From contig JBKHXX010000044.1 of the NCBI GenBank assembly GCA_046565765.1, positions 1 to 56,038 of the forward strand: a stretch of 56,038 bases of DNA, written 5' to 3'. Shown piece after piece: positions 7,990 to 14,175 of this stretch; the stretch's first letter is position 1, and each line of letters opens with the position of its first letter. The notes under the pieces are model-generated. The model was not told where the DNA came from. It saw only the letters and a list, made by a program, of their open reading frames with translations, and did not search any database. This DNA comes from JBFMCT01 sp046565765. GTDB lineage: Bacteria > Actinomycetota > Acidimicrobiia > Acidimicrobiales > AC-14. The position numbers and the translations under genes are program-made.

Positions 7990-9156
7990 CTACGCGGGCG
8001 TGAGGCGCTGGCCGTCGGCCGGGCTCTCGATGCGGGTCTGGCTCCCGCCGCCGGGCAACGGGACGATCCCGCCCCAGACCAGCATCTCGCGACCTGTCCA
8101 GACCGCGCCCGACGCGAAGCGGCCGGAGGAGGGCGGGAGCCGGCGCCAGCGGTCGAGGGCGGGGTTGTAGGCGGCCCCGTCGGCGAAGAAGTTGTTGAAC
8201 GTGCCTGGTGTGCCGCCCCAGATGAGCAGCTCGGTGCCGGTCCAGACGCCGGCGGTGCCGACCCGGCCGCTCAGCGGGCTGGTGGACACCGGCCGCCAGG
8301 AGTCGCTGGTGGGGTTGTAGGCGGCCCCGTCGGCGAAGACCTGGCGCCAGTCCTCTCCGCCCCAGAAGACGATCTCCTGGTCGACCCAGACGCCACGGGA
8401 GAACCGGGGAGCGAGGGGGGACTCGGCGACGGGCCGCCAGCGGTCGGCGGCGGGGTCGTAGGCGGCGCCGTCGGCGAACGCCGCGTCCCGGGTGCCGCCG
8501 CCCCACACCACCACCTCCCGGTTCGTCCAGACCGCGGCGACCCGCTCGCGAGGTTCGAGGGGGACCGGCGGGAGCAGCCGCCAGGCATCGGCGGCGGGGT
8601 CGTAGGCGGCGCCGTCGGCGAACAGCTCGCCCGTCTCGGGGCTGTAGCCGCCCCAGAACACCCACTCCCGCCCGGTCCAGGTCGAGCTGGTGCGGCGGGC
8701 GGCGAGGGGGGCCGGGGCGATGACCCGCCAGCGGTCGGCGGCGGGGTCGTAGGCCGCGCCGTCGGCCAGGGGCGTCTCGACGGCCGTCCCGCCCCATACC
8801 AGCAGCTCCCGGCCCGTCCACGCGCTGGCGCTGCCGCTGCGGGCCGACAGGGGCGAGGCGGCGATGGTGCGCCAGCGGTCGGTGGCGGGGTCGTAGGCGG
8901 CCCCGTCGTCCAGCGGGCGGACGTTGACGCCCTGGCACGGGTTGCCGGTGCAGGCGCCTCCGCCCCAGACGACGAGCTCGCGTCCGGTCCACACCGACGC
9001 GGCCGACGTCCGCCCCTCGATGGGAGCGGCCGCCATGGGACGCCACTCGCCTCGGATGTCGGTCGCGTCGCCGCCACCTCCCGCGCCGCCCCCACCGCCG
9101 CAGGCGGCGAGGAGGGCGAGGAGGGCGGCGACGGCGGCCCCGGTGCGGCGGCTCAT
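7990..9156 (-). CDS. Seven-repeat Kelch-type beta-propeller lipoprotein
   Basis: The 388-residue protein has a lipoprotein signal (ALLALLAAC followed by a Gly run) and then seven copies of a repeat with core WTGRELVVWGG and DGAAYDPAADRWR. Seven repeats fit one closed Kelch beta-propeller held on the outer face of the membrane. The blades are also similar at DNA level (for example GGGTTGTAGGCGGC near 8160 and 8310), pointing to recent internal duplication or gene conversion. Propellers of this type usually bind proteins or sugars; no catalytic motif is visible. ATG 9156 is chosen because it gives the complete signal peptide. It lies 11 bases after the AI-2E-type gene on the same strand. Confidence 0.8.
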   Translation of the reverse strand: MSRRTGAAVAALLALLAACGGGGGAGGGGDATDIRGEWRPMAAAPIEGRTSAASVWTGRELVVWGGGACTGNPCQGVNVRPLDDGAAYDPATDRWRTIAASPLSARSGSASAWTGRELLVWGGTAVETPLADGAAYDPAADRWRVIAPAPLAARRTSSTWTGREWVFWGGYSPETGELFADGAAYDPAADAWRLLPPVPLEPRERVAAVWTNREVVVWGGGTRDAAFADGAAYDPAADRWRPVAESPLAPRFSRGVWVDQEIVFWGGEDWRQVFADGAAYNPTSDSWRPVSTSPLSGRVGTAGVWTGTELLIWGGTPGTFNNFFADGAAYNPALDRWRRLPPSSGRFASGAVWTGREMLVWGGIVPLPGGGSQTRIESPADGQRLTPA

Positions 9157-9164
9157 GGGCACAG

Positions 9165-9170
9165 AGGCTA
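9165..9170 (-). promoter_or_regulatory. -10-like hexamer TAGCCT before the Kelch gene
   Basis: TAGCCT ends 8 nt before ATG 9156 and overlaps the stop codon of the upstream gene. Independent leaderless transcription of the Kelch gene is possible, but read-through from upstream is equally plausible. Confidence 0.3.
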
Positions 9171-10208
9171 CGGCCGGCCCAGCGCGTCGGCGGCGGCCAC
9201 CGCGCCGGCCGCGCCCAGCACGCACAGCAGCGCTCCCGCCACCCCGCTGAGCTCGAGCCCGACCATCCCGGCGGCGAGGGTGAGGAAGGGGCCCAGGCGG
9301 ACGGTGGCCTCCTCGACCGGCCGCTCGACGAGCACGTTCTCCACGGCCTGGTAGGCGACGAAGGCGACGGCCACCGCGGCGGCCTTCCCGCCCGACACGA
9401 CGCCCGCCATCACCACGATGGGCAGGGCGCCGACGACGGTGCCGGCGAGAGGCACCAGGTCCCACAGGCCGACCCAGAACCCGAGCGCGGCGGGGCCGGG
9501 CACGTCGGCCAGGCGCGCCACGACGTAGGCGAACAGCCCGGCCGCCACGGCCATGGCCAGGCTGGCGCCGGCGTAGCCGAAGGCCCGCCGGTAGACGGCG
9601 ATGAACACGGCCCGGTAGCGGGCCCGGCGGGCGGCGTCGGCGACCTGGCCGGCGGCGGCGGCGCTCAGGCGGGGCCCGTGGAGGAGGAAGAAGACGGTCA
9701 GGACCGTGGTCGCCAGGAAGGCCACGCCCCGGCTGCCGGCGGCCCGCAGGGCCTCGGCGGGGGTGCCACCCCGGAGGCGGTCGGGGATGTCCTCCAGGAA
9801 GCGGCGGGTGCGCTCCTCCAGGCGCAGGTCGGTGGCCAGCTCCCCGAACCGCTCCGACCGCTCCAGCTGGCGGGCGCGCTCCGGGGCGGCTTCACGGAGG
9901 CGGGTGGTCTCCTCCGCCACCTCGTCGACCAGCGTGTAGACGACGGTGGCGGCCGAAGCCAGGAGTCCCACCATGACGACCAGCACGGCCAGGCCCCGCC
10001 GCAGGTGACGTTGGAGGTGGGTGACGATGGGGTGCAGCAGCCCGGCCACGACCGCGGCGACCAGGATCCACCCGATCACCCTTCGGGCCGCGGCCACCAG
10101 GCCCAGCAGGCTCACCGTGACCCCGAACATCCCGACCGCCACGAGGACCGACCGGGGCGTCAGCCGGAGGCGTTCCGGGCGCATCCCTCGGGGCTCGGGC
10201 GCCGCCAT
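9168..10208 (-). CDS. AI-2E-family (PF01594-type) membrane protein
   Basis: The 346-residue polytopic protein has paired hydrophobic helices at the N-terminus (about 20-75), a central amphipathic region (about 90-165, VDEVAEETTRLREAAPERA), then several more helices including GFWVGLWDLVPLAGTVVGALPIV. This matches the AI-2E/UPF0118 family, whose members include autoinducer-2 exporters and Na+/H+ antiporters; the substrate cannot be assigned. It is divergent from a second member of the same family (10232-11410), and the two starts are only 23 bases apart. A TACTCT box 10 nt upstream of ATG 10208 overlaps the -10 of the partner gene. Confidence 0.82.
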   Translation of the reverse strand: MAAPEPRGMRPERLRLTPRSVLVAVGMFGVTVSLLGLVAAARRVIGWILVAAVVAGLLHPIVTHLQRHLRRGLAVLVVMVGLLASAATVVYTLVDEVAEETTRLREAAPERARQLERSERFGELATDLRLEERTRRFLEDIPDRLRGGTPAEALRAAGSRGVAFLATTVLTVFFLLHGPRLSAAAAGQVADAARRARYRAVFIAVYRRAFGYAGASLAMAVAAGLFAYVVARLADVPGPAALGFWVGLWDLVPLAGTVVGALPIVVMAGVVSGGKAAAVAVAFVAYQAVENVLVERPVEEATVRLGPFLTLAAGMVGLELSGVAGALLCVLGAAGAVAAADALGRP

Positions 10209-10217
10209 GCTGGCCGG

Positions 10218-10225
10218 TAGAGTAC
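10218..10225. promoter_or_regulatory. Bidirectional -10 element between two AI-2E-family genes
   Basis: The sequence GGTAGAGTACC reads TAGAGT on the plus strand (8 nt before GTG 10232) and TACTCT on the minus strand (10 nt before ATG 10208). One near-palindromic element can thus serve as -10 box for both divergent genes, so the two promoters probably cannot be occupied at once. Confidence 0.5.
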
Positions 10226-10231
10226 CGAGGC

Positions 10232-11410
10232 GTGATCGACCCCCGGGATGTGGCCCCCGGGGCCACTGCCCCGCCGGTCTCACCGGGGGCGACGGGGCGC
10301 CCACCGGTCCGCTACGTCGACCTCGACTGGCGTTCGGTGGCGTGGGGCATGGCCGCGTTCGTGGCCTTGGTCGCGGCCACCGGCCTGGTGCGGGCCGCAC
10401 CCCGGGCTCTCACGGTGCTGGCGGTGGGCACCCTGCTGGCCCTCGGCCTCGATCCCCTCGTGACCAGGGTCGAGCGCCGGCTCGGAGGCCGGCGGGCATT
10501 GGCCGTGACGGTGGTCATGAGCGGGCTCCTGGTGGCGGCCGGGCTCATCGTCGCCCTGCTCGCTCCCCGCGCCATCGACCAGGGGCGCCAGCTCGGCGGC
10601 GACATCGACCGCGTCGTCCGCCAGATCAACCAGCTGCCGGTCATCGGCGACGACCTGGAGCGGGCGGGCACGGCCCGGGCCGTCGAGCGGTGGATCGAGG
10701 CCCTGCCGGGACGGCTGTCGGGCGACGACACGCCGCTGGGGGCCTACCTGCTGCGCCTGGCCGACGGCCTGCTGGTAGCCAGCTTCACGGCATTGATCGT
10801 CATCGCCCTCCTGCTCGACGGGCCCCGCCTCATCCGCCGGGTGAGCCGCCTCCTGCCCGACCACCGCCGCGACCGGGCCGAGCGCGTCGGTCGCCTCGCC
10901 TACGAGACGGTGGGGCGCTACGTGGCCGGGTCGCTGGTGGTGGCGTGTGTGGCGGGAACGGCGGTACTCGTGGCGGGCCTGATCCTGCGTGTCCCGCTGG
11001 CCCCGCTCGTGGCCGTGTGGGTGGCCCTCTTCGACCTCGTGCCGCAGATCGGCGGGGCCATGGGTGGCATCCCGTTCGTGCTCCTGGGGCTTACCCGGGG
11101 AGCGGGGACCGCAGCCATCTGCGCCGTGTTCTTCGTGCTCTACCTGCAGTTCGAGAACAACATCCTGAGCCCGCTCATCGTCGGCCGGGCGGTCAAGCTC
11201 TCGCCTCTGGCGACGATGACGGCGGCGCTCATCGGCGTGTCGGCCGGAGGGGTGGTCGGCGCCCTGTTGGCGGTGCCGGTGGTGGCAGCCGCCAAGGTCG
11301 TCTACGTCGAGCTTCGACCCCGCCGGGCGGGATCGGAACTAGGTGAGCAGAAGAATGAGGATGATGATCAGGATCAGGGTTCCGATGCCGATGTACATGC
11401 TTCCTCCTGA
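10232..11410 (+). CDS. AI-2E-family (PF01594-type) membrane protein, second copy
   Basis: The 392-residue protein has the same layout as its divergent neighbour: N-terminal helices (about 28-75), a helical central region (ARAVERWIEALPGRLSG), and C-terminal helices with LFDLVPQIGGAMGGIPFVLLG and LQFENNILSPLIVGRAVKL, a conserved family segment. It ends in an acidic, polar tail. The substrate is unknown. Its last 72 bases lie over a small membrane-peptide gene on the other strand, so the tail sequence may be constrained by two reading frames. The two adjacent family members are diverged in sequence, so they are not a recent duplication. Confidence 0.83.
   Translation: MIDPRDVAPGATAPPVSPGATGRPPVRYVDLDWRSVAWGMAAFVALVAATGLVRAAPRALTVLAVGTLLALGLDPLVTRVERRLGGRRALAVTVVMSGLLVAAGLIVALLAPRAIDQGRQLGGDIDRVVRQINQLPVIGDDLERAGTARAVERWIEALPGRLSGDDTPLGAYLLRLADGLLVASFTALIVIALLLDGPRLIRRVSRLLPDHRRDRAERVGRLAYETVGRYVAGSLVVACVAGTAVLVAGLILRVPLAPLVAVWVALFDLVPQIGGAMGGIPFVLLGLTRGAGTAAICAVFFVLYLQFENNILSPLIVGRAVKLSPLATMTAALIGVSAGGVVGALLAVPVVAAAKVVYVELRPRRAGSELGEQKNEDDDQDQGSDADVHASS
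11339..11398 (-). CDS. 19-residue hydrophobic membrane peptide
   Basis: A short frame encodes MYIGIGTLILIIILILLLT, a single hydrophobic helix with almost no flanking residues. It is preceded by a perfect AGGAGG placed 5 nt before the ATG, one of the strongest ribosome sites in the window. Composition and signal argue that it is translated. Comparable one-helix peptides occur in many bacteria, often stress-related, but no function can be stated. It lies antisense inside the 3' end of the AI-2E-type gene. Confidence 0.65.
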   Translation of the reverse strand: MYIGIGTLILIIILILLLT

Positions 11411-11487
11411 AGGGGTGGTGTGGCCAACTGGTTCCCCGGCGGAGGCCGCAACAAACGTGCGGGGGACGCATACCTCGGTCGCCGCAG

Positions 11488-11513
11488 GGTAGGTACAGAA
11501 GCGAGCACCTACC
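11488..11513. promoter_or_regulatory. Inverted repeat GGTAGGT-N12-ACCTACC
   Basis: A perfect 7-bp inverted repeat with a 12-nt spacer sits in the divergent region between the 19-residue peptide gene and the SRPBCC gene. Its position suits an operator, or a hairpin in either 5' leader. No regulator is identified. Confidence 0.4.
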
Positions 11514-11542
11514 GCGATTCGATACGAGGAGTGAGCGGATTC

Positions 11543-11992
11543 ATGCCGACGGTTGAAGAGAGAATCGAAGTACGTCAGCCGGTGCGAACGGTTTACAACC
11601 AGTGGACGCAGTTCGAGGAATTTCCCCAGTTCATGGAGGGTGTCGAGCGGGTCGAGCAGCTCGACGACACGCACCTGCACTGGGTCGCCGAGATCGCCGG
11701 CGCCCGCCGCGAGTGGGACGCCGAGATCGTCGAGCAGCAGCCCGATCAGCGGGTCGCGTGGCGGGCGATCACCGGCGCCGACAACGCAGGCGTCGTGAGC
11801 TTCCGGCCCGTCGGGGCGGACGCCACCGAGGTCACGCTGAAGCTCGACTTCGACCCCGAGGGCATCGTCGAGCAGGCAGGCGAGAAGCTCGGGTTCGTGC
11901 ACAAGCGGGTCGAGGGCGACCTCAAGCGGTTCAAGCAGTTCATCGAGAGCCGCGGCGTCGAGACCGGTGCCTGGCGAGGCGAGGTCAACTAG
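11543..11992 (+). CDS. SRPBCC (START-like) family protein, cyclase/dehydrase type
   Basis: The 149-residue protein shows the SRPBCC pattern: IEVRQPVRTVYNQWTQFEEFPQFM at the start (helix-grip entry), central strands WVAEIAGARREWDAEI and QRVAWRAITGADNAGVVSF, and a long C-terminal helix. Members bind hydrophobic ligands; many actinobacterial copies are called cyclase/dehydrase without proof of function. ATG 11543 matches the natural domain start and has AGGAG about 11 nt upstream; GTG 11531 in frame is an alternative. A strong terminator-like hairpin follows at 12013-12045. Confidence 0.82.
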   Translation: MPTVEERIEVRQPVRTVYNQWTQFEEFPQFMEGVERVEQLDDTHLHWVAEIAGARREWDAEIVEQQPDQRVAWRAITGADNAGVVSFRPVGADATEVTLKLDFDPEGIVEQAGEKLGFVHKRVEGDLKRFKQFIESRGVETGAWRGEVN

Positions 11993-12012
11993 CACATCGC
12001 ACCGCAGCAAGC

Positions 12013-12045
12013 ACGAAGGGCGCCCGGTGAACGGGCGCCCTTCGT
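12013..12045 (+). terminator. Strong stem-loop, likely terminator
   Basis: A perfect 14-bp stem (ACGAAGGGCGCCCG / CGGGCGCCCTTCGT) with a 5-nt loop GTGAA follows the SRPBCC stop by 20 bases. There is no T-run, as is common for high-GC actinobacterial terminators. The next gene's -10-like box starts 10 bases later. Confidence 0.7.
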
Positions 12046-12054
12046 CGCGCTCGG

Positions 12055-12060
12055 TACCCT
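12055..12060 (+). promoter_or_regulatory. -10-like hexamer TACCCT, leaderless position
   Basis: TACCCT ends 7 nt before GTG 12068 and no Shine-Dalgarno is present. It lies directly behind the terminator hairpin of the preceding gene. Confidence 0.4.
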
Positions 12061-12067
12061 CGCGCCC

Positions 12068-12835
12068 GTGGGTCGCCGGCTGACCGTCGCGCTACTGGTC
12101 GCGCTCGCCGGCTGTGGCGGCGGTGGCGGCGGGGGCGACACTGCCCCCCGCGCCCAATCGGCCACGACGGTCACCACCGAGGCGGCGACCACCGTTCCCG
12201 AGCCCACGACCACCACCCTCGGGTACGAGGTGTACGAGACGGCGACCGCCGAAGTTCCCCGGGTGGCGGTGTATGAGAGCCCGGGATCGCCTGAGCCCGT
12301 CCGCACGTTCGCCAGCCCAAATCCCCTCTATGGCGGGGGCACCATCCGGGTGTTCCTGGTCAAGGAGAACCGGGGCGACTGGCTGAACGTCTACCTCCCC
12401 GCCCGGCCGAATGGCAGCACGGGTTGGATCCGGAAATCGGACGTGAGCCTCGACTCCCACACCTTCAGGATGGTCATCGAGCTGGGGGCCCGCCGGCTCC
12501 AGGTCTACGACAAGAAGGACGTCGTGTTCGACGAACCGATCGCGGTTGGCGACAGCGCGACCCCGTCCACCCTGGGCCTCTTCTACACGACCGAGCTGAT
12601 CATCCCCGTGGGCCAGCCCCAGTACGGGCCGTACGCGTGGGGTCTGTCGGCCTACTCGGAGGTGTTGTACGACTTCGCCGGGGGCGACGGGCAGATGGGC
12701 ATCCACGGAACCAACGACCCGTCGAGCATCGGCCGGGCGGTGAGCAACGGCTGCATCCGCCTCTCGAACCCCAACATCACCCGGCTGGTCGAGATGCTGC
12801 CCGTAGCCGGAGTGCCGGTGGAGATCAGGGCGTAG
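12068..12835 (+). CDS. L,D-transpeptidase (YkuD domain) lipoprotein
   Basis: The 255-residue protein has a short lipoprotein signal (VALLVALAGC, Cys16), a Thr-rich linker, an SH3-like region (about 58-128, ending STGWIRKSDV) and a YkuD domain (about 132-255). The catalytic signature is complete: His213 in MGIHGT and Cys229 in SNGCIRLSN. Such enzymes make 3-3 or protein-peptidoglycan cross-links outside the membrane and are targets of carbapenems. It faces murA convergently with an 11-base overlap of coding ends, so two cell-wall genes lie tail to tail. Confidence 0.88.
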   Translation: MGRRLTVALLVALAGCGGGGGGGDTAPRAQSATTVTTEAATTVPEPTTTTLGYEVYETATAEVPRVAVYESPGSPEPVRTFASPNPLYGGGTIRVFLVKENRGDWLNVYLPARPNGSTGWIRKSDVSLDSHTFRMVIELGARRLQVYDKKDVVFDEPIAVGDSATPSTLGLFYTTELIIPVGQPQYGPYAWGLSAYSEVLYDFAGGDGQMGIHGTNDPSSIGRAVSNGCIRLSNPNITRLVEMLPVAGVPVEIRA

Positions 12836-14168
12836 GGGCCCCGACCGGGGTGATGTCCAGCCCGAGGGCGGAGAACTTGTCGAGGGCGTGCTCGTAGCCC
12901 CGCTCCAGGTGGTGGACACCGTGCAGGACGGACGGCCCGTCGGCGGTGGCGGCGGCGATGAGGTGGGCGAAGGCGGCCCGGATGTCGGGCATCTCGATCT
13001 CGGCCCCGCGGAGCTGGCTGCGCCCTCGGACGAGGGCGGCGTGGAGGTTGCCGCTCTCCTCGAACCGGCACGGCCTGCCGACCAGGCACTGGTCGAACAG
13101 CTCCACCTCGGCGTTCATGGCCCGGAGGGCCTCGACGTAGCCCAGGCGGTCCTCGAAGACCGTCTCGTGGACCACCGACAGCCCCCGGGCCTGGGTGCAC
13201 AGCACGACCAGGCCGGGCTGCCAGTCGGTCATGAAGCCCGGGTGCGGGTCGGTGCGTACGGCGGCGGGACGCAACCCCGCGGGGCCGACGGAGGCCACGA
13301 TCCCGTCGTCGTCGATGGCGAACTCCGCGCCCATGCGCTGCAGGGTCGATATGGCGGTGACCAGGCGATCCTGGGCGCAACCCAGGATGCGCACCCGGCC
13401 GCCCGTGACCAGGCCGGCGACCAGGTAGGAGAAGGCCTCGATGCGGTCGCCGCCCAGCCGCTGGCTCGTCCCCGAGAGGTGGGCGCCGCCCTCGACCACG
13501 AACGTCCGGTCGGGCTGGAGCTCGATGCGGGTGCCCATGCGCTGGAGGAACAGGGCCAGCTCCACGATCTCCGGCTCGACCGCCGCGTTCTCGAGGATCG
13601 TCCGCCCTTCGGCCCGGGCGGCGGTGAGCAGGACGCTCTCGGTGGCGCCCACGCTGGGGAACGGGAGGCGGATGTGCGCCCCGTGCAGCTCGAGGGCCTT
13701 GGCGTGGATGCCCTCGTCGGTGTACTCGACCTCCGCCCCCATCTGGCGCAGGGCGGCGACGTGGTAGTCGACCGGGCGGGTGCCGATCTGGTCGCCGGCC
13801 TGGCGCAGCGGGATGAACGCCTCGCCGATGCGGTGCAGGAGCGGCCCGGTGAGCAGGATCGGGATGCGGTTCAGCCGCGACTCGGGGATGCGGCAGTCGG
13901 TGATCGACGAGGCGTCGACCGAGACGGTGCTGGTGGCCTCGTCGAGGTGGACCTGGGCGCCCACCGCCCCGAGCATGGATGCGGTGATGTCGACGTCGCC
14001 GAGGTGGGGTGCGTTGGTGATCGTGCTCGGCTCGCCGCTGAGCACCGACGCCACCATCAGCTTGGTGACGGAGTTCTTGGACCCGCTGATCTGCACGTCG
14101 CCCCGCAGGGGGCCTACCGGCGAGATCCTCCACGAGGGCACGCCGGAGCCGGCTTCATACGTGGGCAC
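12825..14168 (-). CDS. murA: UDP-GlcNAc 1-carboxyvinyltransferase with Cys-to-Asp active site
   Basis: The 447-residue protein is an EPSP-synthase-fold enolpyruvyl transferase. It shows the MurA landmarks GSKN (29-32, Lys/Asn of the active site), QIGTRPVDYH, FPSVGATES, TDWQPG and the C-terminal HHLERGY. It would catalyse the first committed step of peptidoglycan synthesis in the cytoplasm. The mobile loop that normally reads PGGC has Asp126 in the Cys position (RQAGDQIG). The same replacement in mycobacteria and Chlamydia makes MurA insensitive to fosfomycin. It starts at GTG, 7 bases after the helR stop, and so probably belongs to the helR transcript. The loop differs enough from canonical MurA that a specialised paralogue is possible. 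Confidence 0.85.
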   Translation of the reverse strand: MPTYEAGSGVPSWRISPVGPLRGDVQISGSKNSVTKLMVASVLSGEPSTITNAPHLGDVDITASMLGAVGAQVHLDEATSTVSVDASSITDCRIPESRLNRIPILLTGPLLHRIGEAFIPLRQAGDQIGTRPVDYHVAALRQMGAEVEYTDEGIHAKALELHGAHIRLPFPSVGATESVLLTAARAEGRTILENAAVEPEIVELALFLQRMGTRIELQPDRTFVVEGGAHLSGTSQRLGGDRIEAFSYLVAGLVTGGRVRILGCAQDRLVTAISTLQRMGAEFAIDDDGIVASVGPAGLRPAAVRTDPHPGFMTDWQPGLVVLCTQARGLSVVHETVFEDRLGYVEALRAMNAEVELFDQCLVGRPCRFEESGNLHAALVRGRSQLRGAEIEMPDIRAAFAHLIAAATADGPSVLHGVHHLERGYEHALDKFSALGLDITPVGAPTP

Positions 14169-14175
14169 GACCCCA

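Noticed and set aside
8150..8960. Regularly spaced similar DNA segments resembling a repeat array
   Set aside because: They are codons of the seven Kelch blades, vary in sequence and spacing, and remain in frame, so this is not a CRISPR array.
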